A DNA stretch of 64,000 nt from an uncultured Bacteroides sp. (lineage in GTDB: Bacteria; Bacteroidota; Bacteroidia; Bacteroidales; Bacteroidaceae), in NCBI GenBank assembly GCA_900766195.1, contig CAAFUN010000112.1, forward strand, positions 16,764 through 80,763. Direction: 5' to 3'. How positions within the stretch are numbered: position 1 is the first letter of the stretch; every line of letters starts with the position of its first letter. Positions 55,449-63,944 of the stretch are shown here, piece by piece. A model generated the notes under the pieces. The model worked only from the letters and a program-made list of their open reading frames with translations, did no database searches and was not told the DNA's origin. The translations under genes and the position numbers were made by a program.

Positions 55449-56708
55449 TCAATCGGCTCTTAAAGCTTCAATAGGACGTATACCCACCGCTTTTCTTGCC
55501 GGGAAGAAGCCCGCAAGTGTGCCTGCAATAATTAAAGTCAGCGTAGCTTGCACAGCCACCCCAAGATCCACTGTCGGGTTGGAGAACATTGTTTCCTGAA
55601 ACACTCCGGCATCCATTGTCTGATTGCCGAATGCCACGTTCATCCATTCCGTAGCCGCTATGCCCAGCACCATGCCTATATAGCCAAACAAGGTGGTGAT
55701 CACCACACTTTCTATAATGACCAGTCGCAGAATAGAGCCCGGCTTAGCCCCTAAAGCTTTCCGGATACCAAACTCACGTGTACGTTCTTTTACGGTAATC
55801 AGCATTATGTTGGATACCCCTACAATGCCGCTTAACAAGGTAAAAATACCTATCACCCAGATGGCTATGCGCAGAATGTTACTGGCCTGCTGTGTTTTAA
55901 AATAATTGGCAAGCCGGTTCCATATCCAGATGGCACTATCGTCCTTCGGATCAAAACGATGATTGGCAGCAATCACTTTACGATAGTCAGCCTCAAAATC
56001 TTCATTACTTTTTACAGTATTTAAGTTCTTTACCGTAAAAATGATGTTGTTGAGTTGTGTACCCTTATTATAAATAGTCTGCAAAGAAGTAAACGGGATA
56101 TAAGCCTCACTTGCCCCCCTATCTCCCTGATCGTTGTAAGTACCTACCACCTGAAAAGCCACATCTCCTGCCTTAACAAACTGTCCTATAGGTTCGGTGT
56201 GTGTTTTGCTGAAAAGAATCTCAGCCGTCTTTTTATGCAGCACAATTACCTTACGTCTCTCTTTCAAATCATTCTGATTGATAAAACGTCCCGTAGCTAC
56301 CTTTGCCGATTCCACTTCACCAAAGTTGGGATACACCCCCAATAAAGAGGTATTGACATACTCTTGCCCGAAACTAAGGTTAACATCACTTTGCCGTACG
56401 GTAGCCCCGGCAGTAATCACATGATTTTTAAAATTATTGGAAGTAGAAAGTAAATCTTTATTTTCCAGGATGATACGTCTGCCCTCTTTCAGTCCGTCAT
56501 AAGATTTTGCAGTCCAACCGGCCCCTATGCGCATGGAGTTCAAAGCCCTTTCCGAAGAGTTCTTCTCAAAAGCATGTATAAGTCCGTTGCCCGCTCCAAG
56601 AAGCACAATCAGCATGAATATCCCCCACGCCACAGCAAAACCGGTAAGAAAGGTTCTTAGTTTATTCCGCTTGATTGTACCATATATTTCTTGCCAAAGA
56701 TCCAGCAT
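55449..56708 (-). CDS. MacB-type ABC transporter permease (FtsX-like)
   Basis: A 419-residue protein of the same build as the permease that follows it: N-terminal membrane segment, periplasmic MacB core and three C-terminal FtsX segments with NIMLITVKERTREFGIRKALGAKPGSIL. It is the first permease after the ATPase gene (38-base gap) and is followed by the second permease 25 bases later. The two are clearly homologous but diverged, consistent with an asymmetric pair. Confidence 0.93.
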   Translation of the reverse strand: MLDLWQEIYGTIKRNKLRTFLTGFAVAWGIFMLIVLLGAGNGLIHAFEKNSSERALNSMRIGAGWTAKSYDGLKEGRRIILENKDLLSTSNNFKNHVITAGATVRQSDVNLSFGQEYVNTSLLGVYPNFGEVESAKVATGRFINQNDLKERRKVIVLHKKTAEILFSKTHTEPIGQFVKAGDVAFQVVGTYNDQGDRGASEAYIPFTSLQTIYNKGTQLNNIIFTVKNLNTVKSNEDFEADYRKVIAANHRFDPKDDSAIWIWNRLANYFKTQQASNILRIAIWVIGIFTLLSGIVGVSNIMLITVKERTREFGIRKALGAKPGSILRLVIIESVVITTLFGYIGMVLGIAATEWMNVAFGNQTMDAGVFQETMFSNPTVDLGVAVQATLTLIIAGTLAGFFPARKAVGIRPIEALRAD

Positions 56709-56746
56709 ATATTACTTTATTAATAAATACAACTTAATTCCGGTTC

Positions 56747-57463
56747 TCACTTCATGATACCGTTTTGCCCGAAAGGCGAAGCATCGTGATCCTTATTCTC
56801 CTCAATGCTCTCTATAATGCCATCTTTTATATGTATTATTTTGTCTGTCTGATTGGCTACTCCGCTTTCGTGAGTCACCACCACAATAGTCATCCCCATA
56901 GCGTGCAGATCTTTCAATATCTGCATCACCTCCACCGAAGTCTTACTGTCCAAAGCTCCGGTAGGTTCATCGGCAAGGATTATCTGTGGTTGTGTAATCA
57001 AAGCACGTGCAATGGCCACCCGTTGCTTCTGTCCGCCGGACATCTCGTTGGGCAAGTGATTGGCCCATTCCTTCAATCCCAGTTTATCCAGGTATTCCAA
57101 TGCCATAGCATTCCGTTTACGCCGACTAACACCCTGATAAAAAAGAGGAAGCGCCACGTTTTCCACTGCATTCTTAAATGAAATCAGGTTAAACGACTGA
57201 AAGATAAACCCTATCATACGGTTTCTGTACTCCGCAGCCTTTGTCTCACTAAGATTTTTTATCAATGCCCCGTTGAGGTAATACTCTCCGGTGTCATAAT
57301 TATCCAGAATACCCAGAATATTAAGCAGAGTAGATTTTCCCGAACCGGAAGCTCCCATAATAGACACAAACTCACCCTTATTTATATCGAGATTAATACC
57401 TTTCAGTACATGCATGGGTGCTCCATTATAATAGGTCTTATTGATATCTTTCAAATGTATCAC
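56747..57463 (-). CDS. ABC transporter ATP-binding protein (MacB/LolD type)
   Basis: A 238-residue ATPase with Walker A GASGSGKST (about 37-45), signature MSGGQKQRVAIARAL, Walker B IILADEPTGALD and the H-loop VVVTHE. The first in-frame start that matches relatives is the GTG at 57463, giving M-I-H-L-K-D-I-N-K. The extension to 57535 reads as a poor, non-conserved leader. It powers the two permeases downstream. The export substrate (drug, peptide or lipoprotein-like cargo) is not indicated by sequence. Confidence 0.92.
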   Translation of the reverse strand: MIHLKDINKTYYNGAPMHVLKGINLDINKGEFVSIMGASGSGKSTLLNILGILDNYDTGEYYLNGALIKNLSETKAAEYRNRMIGFIFQSFNLISFKNAVENVALPLFYQGVSRRKRNAMALEYLDKLGLKEWANHLPNEMSGGQKQRVAIARALITQPQIILADEPTGALDSKTSVEVMQILKDLHAMGMTIVVVTHESGVANQTDKIIHIKDGIIESIEENKDHDASPFGQNGIMK

Positions 57464-57637
57464 GTTTCTAGTCTTTTTTAGTAAATACTGAACTATTTCC
57501 CCTATTAGACGCAAAGACCATACGAAAAGTTGCAAAAGCGATGAATTATTTCAAAAAAGATTTTGCAGTATCATTTTTCTTTGTGTAATTTGTGTTCTAA
57601 ATAAAATCAACTAACCCTTTAAAAACAACTTATTATC

Positions 57638-58618
57638 ATGAATTCCAACATGGAAAGGCCCTATGTAGTGGGCATTGACATAGGCGGCACCAATACCGTC
57701 TTCGGTATTGTAGATGCCAGAGGCACCATCATTGCAAACAATTCCATCAAAACCGGTTCTTATGACAAGGTAGAAGATTACGTAGATGAGGTATGCAAAA
57801 ACTTGCGGGCTCTCATCATTGCCAATGGTGCAATCGAAAAAATAAAAGGAATAGGCATTGGTGCTCCCAATGGCAACTATTATAGCGGAACAATAGAATT
57901 TGCGCCAAACTTGCCGTGGAAAGGAATCATACCTTTGGCAGCCATGTTCGAAGAACGTCTGGGTATCCCTACAGCACTAACCAATGATGCTAACGCAGCT
58001 GCTATCGGTGAAATGACTTATGGAGCTGCCCGCGGCATGAAAGATTTTATTATGATTACCCTCGGCACAGGTGTAGGAAGCGGTATTGTCATCAACGGTC
58101 AGATGGTATATGGACACGACGGTTTTGCCGGCGAATTGGGACACACCATCATCCGTCGTGAAAACGGACGTCTTTGTGGATGTGGACGCCACGGCTGTTT
58201 GGAGACATATTGTTCTGCCACCGGAGTAGCACGTACAGCACGTGAGCTTTTAACTGCAAGAACGGATGCCAGCTTATTGCGCTCCATTCCTGCCGAAAGC
58301 ATCACCAGCAAAGATGTATATGATGCCGCTGTGCAAGGTGATAAGCTAGCTCAAGACATCTTTGAATATACCGGAACAATTCTGGGTGAAGCCATTGCAG
58401 ATTTCATTGCATTCTCCAGTCCCGAGGCCATTATCTTGTTTGGAGGTTTGGCCAAGTCCGGTGCATACATTTTCAATCCTATTCAGAAAGCTATCGACAA
58501 AAATATCCTGACCATATTTAAAGGCAAAACCAAGCTGCTGATATCCGAGTTGAAAGACTCCGATGCAGCCGTATTGGGTGCCAGCGCATTGGGTTGGGAA
58601 CTTAAAGACATGAAGTAG
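57638..58618 (+). CDS. ROK-family glucokinase-like sugar kinase
   Basis: A 326-residue cytoplasmic kinase. It has the ATP/phosphate motif VGIDIGGTNT (about 11-20), NDANAAAIGE with the catalytic Asp, TLGTGVGSGIV, and the ROK zinc motif CGCGRHGC (180-187) in GHTIIRRENGRLCGCG. There is no DNA-binding N-terminus, so it is an enzyme and not a ROK repressor. It likely phosphorylates glucose, as produced by the alpha-glucosidases in this window, though it lies far from them. Confidence 0.9.
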   Translation: MNSNMERPYVVGIDIGGTNTVFGIVDARGTIIANNSIKTGSYDKVEDYVDEVCKNLRALIIANGAIEKIKGIGIGAPNGNYYSGTIEFAPNLPWKGIIPLAAMFEERLGIPTALTNDANAAAIGEMTYGAARGMKDFIMITLGTGVGSGIVINGQMVYGHDGFAGELGHTIIRRENGRLCGCGRHGCLETYCSATGVARTARELLTARTDASLLRSIPAESITSKDVYDAAVQGDKLAQDIFEYTGTILGEAIADFIAFSSPEAIILFGGLAKSGAYIFNPIQKAIDKNILTIFKGKTKLLISELKDSDAAVLGASALGWELKDMK

Positions 58619-58640
58619 CACTCTATAAAGACTATTTATT

Positions 58641-58687
58641 GCAAATTTCGCGGCGGATATTTTCGCCACCGCGGAATTTGCTTTTTC
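58641..58687 (+). terminator. Intrinsic terminator of the ROK kinase gene
   Basis: A 16-base stem (58641-58656 with 58666-58681, starting GCAAATTTCGCGG) with one mismatch and one G-T pair is followed at once by a T-run (58682-58686). Confidence 0.88.
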
Positions 58688-58816
58688 TTTTCTATCCAGA
58701 ACAAACGGCACTCTAATTATCGCCCAAAGATTCATAAACTTTAATATACCTAAGCAAAAAAGTTGTTTTTCGAACAGAAAAGCAATCAAACATTAGTTTT
58801 GTGTTCAATATTACAC

Positions 58817-58824
58817 TATATTTG
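58817..58824 (+). promoter_or_regulatory. -7 box almost at the antitoxin start codon
   Basis: TATATTTG lies only 4 bases before the ATG at 58829, so transcription from it would start at or very near the start codon. TTTG at 58798-58801 is 15 bases upstream, shorter than usual. Confidence 0.45.
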
Positions 58825-58828
58825 TATT

Positions 58829-59455
58829 ATGATTCTTGATATAGAGCAGCTGGGTAATATTCCCGTGAGTACTTCCGTAATAGCATCCCTGTTTCCCGAA
58901 ATGAAAGCAGGCAATCAGAAGGTACGTAATCTTGAGTTGGCAGGAAAAATCATCCGACTGAAGAAGGGTCTTTATGTTGTTAATCCATCGGTGTCGAGAC
59001 AGCCATTATCTACAGAGCTAATAGCTAATCATATCTATGCACCCTCGTATGTATCAATGTCGTCGGCATTGAGATATTACGGACTGATACCCGAAACGGT
59101 TTATATTACTCAGTCGATGACTATCAAGCATTCCCGCAGTTTTGATACACCTATTGGTCGTTTCAGCTATACATCGATGAATCGCAAAGCCTTTCACATA
59201 GGCGTTACGAGTATCAACAAGCAGAACTATACCTTCCTGATGGCTACTCCGGAAAAAGCCCTCTGTGATTTAATAGCAAATTCACCAAAGGTTAGTATTC
59301 GTTATCGGAAGGACGTGGAAGCCTATCTCGAAGAGGATATCCGAATGGATATAGATAACTTCAGAAATATGAATGCAAGCATCTTTGAACACTATATCAA
59401 GGTAGGCAAAAAGACAAGCTCCATTCAAACTCTCCTAAACTACTTGCGCAAATGA
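58829..59455 (+). CDS. AbiEi-type antitoxin/regulator
   Basis: A 208-residue protein with an N-terminal winged-helix part (about 1-60; ELAGKIIRLKKGLYVVNP) and the AbiEi-like body (NHIYAPSYVSMSSALRYYGLIPE, SFDTPIGRFSYTSMN, TPEKALCDLI). This is the type IV-like partner of AbiEii nucleotidyltransferase toxins and represses the operon. The ATG at 58829 is used. The frame from 58763 would read through the promoter. The stop overlaps the toxin start. Confidence 0.88.
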   Translation: MILDIEQLGNIPVSTSVIASLFPEMKAGNQKVRNLELAGKIIRLKKGLYVVNPSVSRQPLSTELIANHIYAPSYVSMSSALRYYGLIPETVYITQSMTIKHSRSFDTPIGRFSYTSMNRKAFHIGVTSINKQNYTFLMATPEKALCDLIANSPKVSIRYRKDVEAYLEEDIRMDIDNFRNMNASIFEHYIKVGKKTSSIQTLLNYLRK

Positions 59456-60282
59456 ACAACGATTTATTCAATCAAATGCTGTCTTCTTACGATCAGATAA
59501 CTGAGCAGCAGAAACGAAATGCCATATTTGAAGTCAATCAGCAAGTAATCCTTGCAGGTCTTTACAATGGAGCTTTCTTTGATGTGGCTGCATTTTATGG
59601 TGGCACTTGTCTACGTATTTTCCACGGCCTTCAGCGATTCTCTGAAGATATGGATTTCTCTCTACTGGCTCCAAACGACAACTTTGACTTTACGCAATAC
59701 TTTCAATCAATCATTGACGAATTCACCCTGATAGGACGCAATGTAGAGATCAAGAAAAAAGACAAGAAGAACTTTGGTAAGGTAGAATCCGCCTTTCTGA
59801 GAGACAATACGGATGTTTATGACGTAATCTTTAACACAGAAAAATCCATCAAAATAAAAATTGAAGTTGACACTCAGCCTCCATTGAAATTCAACACTGA
59901 GCAGAAGTTACTTCTGCTCCCTGAATCCTTTATGACACGTTGCTACACACTGCCCAATCTCTTTGCAGGCAAAATGCATGCATTGGTTTATCGCGCATGG
60001 AAGAACCGAGTAAAAGGTCGCGACTGGTATGACTTTGAATGGTATGTACGCCACAATATACCATTGAATTTCACTCATTTGCGTGAAAGAGCACTTCAGC
60101 TCAATGGCGAAGATATCAGCAAAAAGTCATTTATCAATAAGTGCAAAGAACTACTATCATCGGCAGATATCAATCAAGTGAAAGCCGATGTGCTTCCATT
60201 TGTGAAAAATCCAAAGGAACTGAATATCTGGTCGAATGACTACTTCCTACAACTTGCAGACCTGATTAAATTTGAAAACTAA
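59452..60282 (+). CDS. AbiEii/AbiGii-type nucleotidyltransferase toxin
   Basis: A 276-residue protein with the family motif GGTCLR-x-F-H-x-L-x-RFSEDMDF (residues 50-69), where Asp66 and Asp68 bind the metal, then KIEVDT and a C-terminal lobe (LFAGKMHALVYRAWKNRVKGRDWYDFEWYV). It starts inside the stop codon of the antitoxin gene, so the pair is translationally coupled. The family transfers nucleotides to tRNA or other targets and is linked to phage abortive infection and plasmid maintenance. Confidence 0.9.
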   Translation: MNNDLFNQMLSSYDQITEQQKRNAIFEVNQQVILAGLYNGAFFDVAAFYGGTCLRIFHGLQRFSEDMDFSLLAPNDNFDFTQYFQSIIDEFTLIGRNVEIKKKDKKNFGKVESAFLRDNTDVYDVIFNTEKSIKIKIEVDTQPPLKFNTEQKLLLLPESFMTRCYTLPNLFAGKMHALVYRAWKNRVKGRDWYDFEWYVRHNIPLNFTHLRERALQLNGEDISKKSFINKCKELLSSADINQVKADVLPFVKNPKELNIWSNDYFLQLADLIKFEN

Positions 60283-60337
60283 AAGGACTTTTCATTGTTC
60301 ATCTCTTTTAAATGAGATACATTCTGAGCATTGGTTT

Positions 60338-60526
60338 CTATTGATATTTAATCTTGAAATAGTCAAGAATAGCCTTATAATTATCCTGTGCAGCGAGGCA
60401 GGTATCAAGCAAATATCCTTTTGTATGATTCCACTCATGCAATCCCCGATAATAGAACATTTTCAAATCCTCAGTAATGATAAAAGGAACTGCCCCATTG
60501 ACCAAGCATTCTCTAAATAAGACCAA
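60338..60526 (-). pseudogene. C-terminal remnant of a Fic-family-like protein
   Basis: The minus strand has an open frame from about 60526 to 60338 without an ATG and with a stop just upstream. It reads LFRECLVNGAVPFIITEDLK, then FYYRGLHEWN and YLLDTCLAAQDNYKAILDYF. From memory this resembles the extreme C-terminus of Bacteroides Fic-family proteins. The front of the gene is missing, so it is a decayed fragment next to the AbiE pair. Confidence 0.55.
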
Positions 60527-60588
60527 GTAAAATTGAAATATAACTCATATCTTGGTCTATCGGCAAGTTTATAATTAAATATAAGACA

Positions 60589-60632
60589 AATATAGTCATT
60601 TCTTGCCGATATCGGCAAGAAATGACTATATT
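60589..60632. repeat. Perfect 44-base palindrome
   Basis: The arms 60589-60610 and 60611-60632 are exact reverse complements with no loop. The centre is GCCGATATCGGC. A further TATCGGCAAG copy lies at 60558-60567. It sits between the Fic-like remnant and the promoter of the UpxY gene. It could be a terminator, a protein-binding site or a fused pair of recombination repeats. Confidence 0.9.
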
Positions 60633-60668
60633 AATACACCTTCCCTCTTCAAAATATTTATCGATTCA

Positions 60669-60700
60669 TTTGCTTGTATTAGCTATTATATCTATTTTTG
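60669..60700 (+). promoter_or_regulatory. upxY promoter (copy 1 of a duplicated promoter)
   Basis: TTTG (60669-60672), 20 bases and TATTTTTG (60693-60700) form a canonical promoter. The 62 bases 60652-60713 match 61524-61585 at 56 positions. Transcription should start about 30 bases before the UpxY gene. Confidence 0.82.
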
Positions 60701-60739
60701 CTAAGAAGTTAAACAGGACAAATAATAGACAAGAGGTAT

Positions 60740-61273
60740 ATGGATAAAGGGGAAGAAGCTGTTTGGTATGCTATGCGAGCTACTTACCGCAGAGAGTTGT
60801 TGGTCAAACAAACGCTCGACAAGCAATCCATTGGAAACTTCATTCCCATGCGCTATGAAATAAAGACGGTAAGACACCGGAAAATACGTCAGCTTGTGCC
60901 TGTTATTCACAACCTCGTTTTTGTTTACGCCACTGCATCTCAAATAAAAAAGGCGAAAGACGAAATGCCCTACCTTCAATACATCATCGATTCCCGAAGC
61001 AAGCAGAAAATTATTATACCGGATGCCCAGATGCGTAGTTTTATAGCCATCTCAGGCACCTATGACGACCAACTGCTATATTTCAGTCCCGAAGAAGTGA
61101 ATTTAACCAAAGGCACCAAAGTCCGCATTATCGGTGGAGAATTGGATGGACAAGAGGGCGTATTTGTAAAGGTGAAAGGTGCACGAGATAAACGCGTAGT
61201 CATAGCCATCCAAGGCGTTATTGCCGTAGCTATGGCAACCCTTCATCCCGATCTGATAGAAGTAATTCCATAA
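60740..61273 (+). CDS. upxY: UpxY-type NusG-like antiterminator
   Basis: A 177-residue protein with a NusG N-terminal domain (about 5-105; WYAMRATYRRELLVKQTLD, IGNFIPMRYEI, LVFVYA) and a C-terminal KOW-like part (about 120-175; FSPEEVNLTKGTKVRIIGGELDGQEG). In Bacteroides, UpxY proteins act on the 5' leader of their own capsule operon to prevent premature termination. The usual partner UpxZ is not seen downstream. The next gene is the WecA-like transferase, which fits the start of a polysaccharide locus. Confidence 0.88.
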   Translation: MDKGEEAVWYAMRATYRRELLVKQTLDKQSIGNFIPMRYEIKTVRHRKIRQLVPVIHNLVFVYATASQIKKAKDEMPYLQYIIDSRSKQKIIIPDAQMRSFIAISGTYDDQLLYFSPEEVNLTKGTKVRIIGGELDGQEGVFVKVKGARDKRVVIAIQGVIAVAMATLHPDLIEVIP

Positions 61274-61293
61274 GCGCACTATACTCCCACCTC

Positions 61294-61400
61294 ATTCGTA
61301 CCATATTCGTACCATATTCGAAGCAAAGTCGGTTTATGCAGTTGTTTTCATTGTCTGTATAGACCGAAGAAACCACGAATGAAGTACGAACGTGGTTCCA
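61294..61400. repeat. 11-base tandem repeat with nested inverted repeats
   Basis: ATTCGTACCAT occurs twice in a row (61294-61304, 61305-61315), followed by ATTCG. The arms 61316-61333 and 61363-61380 match at both ends (ATTCG/CGAAT and TCGGT/ACCGA) with equal 8-base inner spacing. AACCACG and CGTGGTT make another short stem just downstream. It lies after the upxY stop. Confidence 0.6.
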
Positions 61401-61540
61401 TTCTCAAACAAATCACATTACTATTTTAAGGTCGTTTAAATATTTATCTTTATTAATCTTACTATTGCTATATAAAGTTCTTATTAACAATAATTTAATC
61501 ACCATCCTCTATTTTTTAGCTATAAATATTTATTAATTCA

Positions 61541-61572
61541 TTTGCTTGTGTTAGCTATTATATCTATTTTTG
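61541..61572 (+). promoter_or_regulatory. Second copy of the upxY-type promoter
   Basis: TTTG (61541-61544), 20 bases and TATTTTTG (61565-61572) form the same canonical promoter as upstream of upxY (56 of 62 bases shared). Between it and the WecA-like start (61888) is a leader of about 310 bases in which I see no gene. Confidence 0.8.
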
Positions 61573-61887
61573 CAGCGAAGTTAAATGTCCCATGCATTGA
61601 GGTCACATCATTAAGCTTCAATAAATACCGCATAAGCATCATAAATAATTGATATACAGCAATATACAGATATATCAAAGCCCTAAAGGTGTGTATTTTT
61701 TCAAAAAACAATCAATAAAGTATATAGTTAAGAAGGAAATATTGATAAAGTATAAGATTATCATATCGGATGCGCAAATGTGTATTTTATAGTCTTAACA
61801 AGCACTATAGTATTACCCACTACAACAGTTTTTCCCAATCTAACAATAAAAGAAAATCTAAATCCTCGTAACACAGAGAACAAAACG

Positions 61888-62994
61888 ATGACCAATATTC
61901 TATTTCTTGTTTTCGCTTTTTTTATCTCGGCATTTATGGCGAGTATTATTATTCCTCGTATTCTGCTAATTTCAATGAGAAAGAAACTCTATGATGAGCC
62001 TAACGAACGCAAGATACACAAAATTGCAATCCCACGCTTAGGAGGGGTTTCCTTCTTTCCCACAGTGCTTTTTACAATCTGCTTTGTCTCTGCTATACAT
62101 CTACTGATGGGCTTTGAGCCATCCGCCCTCTATACCGTTTACCTTATACCCAGAGTTTTATTATTGGTTGCAGGTATGACATTCCTTTACCTCATTGGCA
62201 TTGCCGATGACCTTATCGGCATTCGTTATCGTCAAAAATTCATTGTGCAAATAATTTGCGCTTCTTTTTTTCCTCTATCAGGACTTTGGATAAATAATTT
62301 ATACGGACTTTTCGGCATTAATGAGGTGCCTGCCATTATCGGTATGCCCTTCACGGCGCTAACGGTAGTGTTCATCACCAATGCCATCAATTTAATAGAT
62401 GGTATAGATGGTTTAGCATCTGGACTATCCAGTGTGGCACTGTTAGTTTTCACCTACCTCTATATCGAAGAAGGTCTATTTACCTATGCCTTGCTTTCTA
62501 TTTCCACATTAGGCGTTCTCGTTCCATTCTTTTATTACAATGTGTTTGGTAATGCCGAGCGATGCCGTAAAATATTTATGGGTGACACCGGTAGCCTCAT
62601 GTTAGGATATACCTTAAGCTTCCTTGCCATTCGTTATAGTCAGTACACTCCCGAAGTTGTAAATTTCAAAGAAGGCGCTTTAGTTATTGCATTCAGTACT
62701 CTTATCATCCCATCTTTCGATGTCATTCGCGTGATACTAGTACGGCTGCGGTCAGGAAAAAGTCCATTTGAACCTGATAAAAATCATATTCATCATAAAC
62801 TGCTTGCAATAGGATTATCTCCTCGTCAAGCAATGATAATTTTATTGTGCACTTCCTGCGCATTCTGTGTTTCTAATATTTTACTAATGCCTTATGTAGA
62901 TAATACCATTATGCTGATTGCGGATATTGCGATTTGGATTATCTTGAATTTATGGTGGGACAAATTAAGAAATAAAAAAAACAACAAATTTTAA
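61888..62994 (+). CDS. WecA/MraY-type undecaprenyl-phosphate sugar-1-P transferase
   Basis: A 368-residue membrane protein with about 10 helices. The family motifs are clear: GIADDLIG (Asp107-Asp108), NAINLIDGIDGLASG, IFMGDTGSLMLGY and the loop KNHIHH. It starts O-antigen or capsule synthesis by moving a HexNAc-1-phosphate from the UDP sugar to undecaprenyl phosphate at the inner membrane. The ATG at 61888 is chosen. The earlier in-frame part (from 61780) does not look like protein. It is the first biosynthetic gene after upxY, and the rest of the locus is not in the window. Confidence 0.92.
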   Translation: MTNILFLVFAFFISAFMASIIIPRILLISMRKKLYDEPNERKIHKIAIPRLGGVSFFPTVLFTICFVSAIHLLMGFEPSALYTVYLIPRVLLLVAGMTFLYLIGIADDLIGIRYRQKFIVQIICASFFPLSGLWINNLYGLFGINEVPAIIGMPFTALTVVFITNAINLIDGIDGLASGLSSVALLVFTYLYIEEGLFTYALLSISTLGVLVPFFYYNVFGNAERCRKIFMGDTGSLMLGYTLSFLAIRYSQYTPEVVNFKEGALVIAFSTLIIPSFDVIRVILVRLRSGKSPFEPDKNHIHHKLLAIGLSPRQAMIILLCTSCAFCVSNILLMPYVDNTIMLIADIAIWIILNLWWDKLRNKKNNKF

Positions 62995-63944
62995 CAATAA
63001 ATCTTGGAGATAAAATCATAAAGATATAAAACAGTAAAAAAAAGTAGTGTAGAGCATTATTTATAATACAACTAATTCTGAAATGAGATTCCCAATCAGT
63101 TTAATTATTGCACTTTTATTAACTTCTGCTGAATAATAACTATAATTAGCAGTTTTATAACCGTTTCTAATTCTATATTGATAGCAATTTTAATGCTTTA
63201 ATACGGAAGTCAAATATGCAATCAATAGACTACAATACAGCCCTCTATTCCTATATAGTGATTAGATGTATCCTTTCTTCATTCTTCATATTTCTTCTAC
63301 AATAATCAGCTTTTTGTTTCAAAGGAGACGATTACACTACGGAGTAAAACGAGCGATAGATGTGACATAAAATAAAGACATTAGCCATTATTAAACAAAT
63401 ATTTTTTATTCGAAATGTAGATTCAAGATCCAAGCAAAAATTCGCTCACATCTTCTATTGTCAAGTAAAACAGCCTATATCAGGGTAGTAATGACAGATA
63501 TGATTTTGTGAAGCCTAGTTGATAAACAGTTTTTTCAGCAATTATTAAGGACTATTTTCTTATCGATTTACTTCCAAGGAGGACTCATTAGAGAATTTTT
63601 GACTAGACATTTTAAAAAGATGCTTAGTTTGTAGCTCAAAGCTATTGGTTTCCGATTTAATTAACACCATTTAAGAAATGTATTTCGTTATATAATTGGA
63701 CTTTTATACTTCTATTCAGTTAGAACAATATACTCGTACTGTATAATTTAATATGTTTTTCTTGAATAATTTGACTTCTGTAACACAACCATCCGTTGTC
63801 TGGTGCTTAGCTGAAAGATGAAGCTTCATACCTACGTGAAATTTATCGCAAGGTCATTGGTAGGATAATATTAAAAACTATTATCAAGCCCTTACTTAAC
63901 TACAATTGCTATTTTTCATTTTTACTTAGATTGGAAAAAAGAGG
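62995..63944. other. Very AT-rich stretch without a recognisable gene
   Basis: Stops occur in all frames. A 17-codon signal-peptide-like frame (63083-63136; MRFPISLIIALLLTSAE) and an unstarted frame from 63811 to the end (LKDEASYLREIYRKVIGR) are the only hints of coding. The region may hold a decayed or mis-assembled gene, because it borders adapter sequence. Confidence 0.45.

Noticed and set aside
60272..60520. 82-codon plus-strand frame after the AbiEii gene
   Set aside because: It overlaps the Fic-like remnant on the other strand, which has a recognisable protein pattern, and it shows none itself.
63083..63136. 17-codon signal-peptide-like frame
   Set aside because: Too short and followed by stops. 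It is noted only as a hint of a decayed gene.
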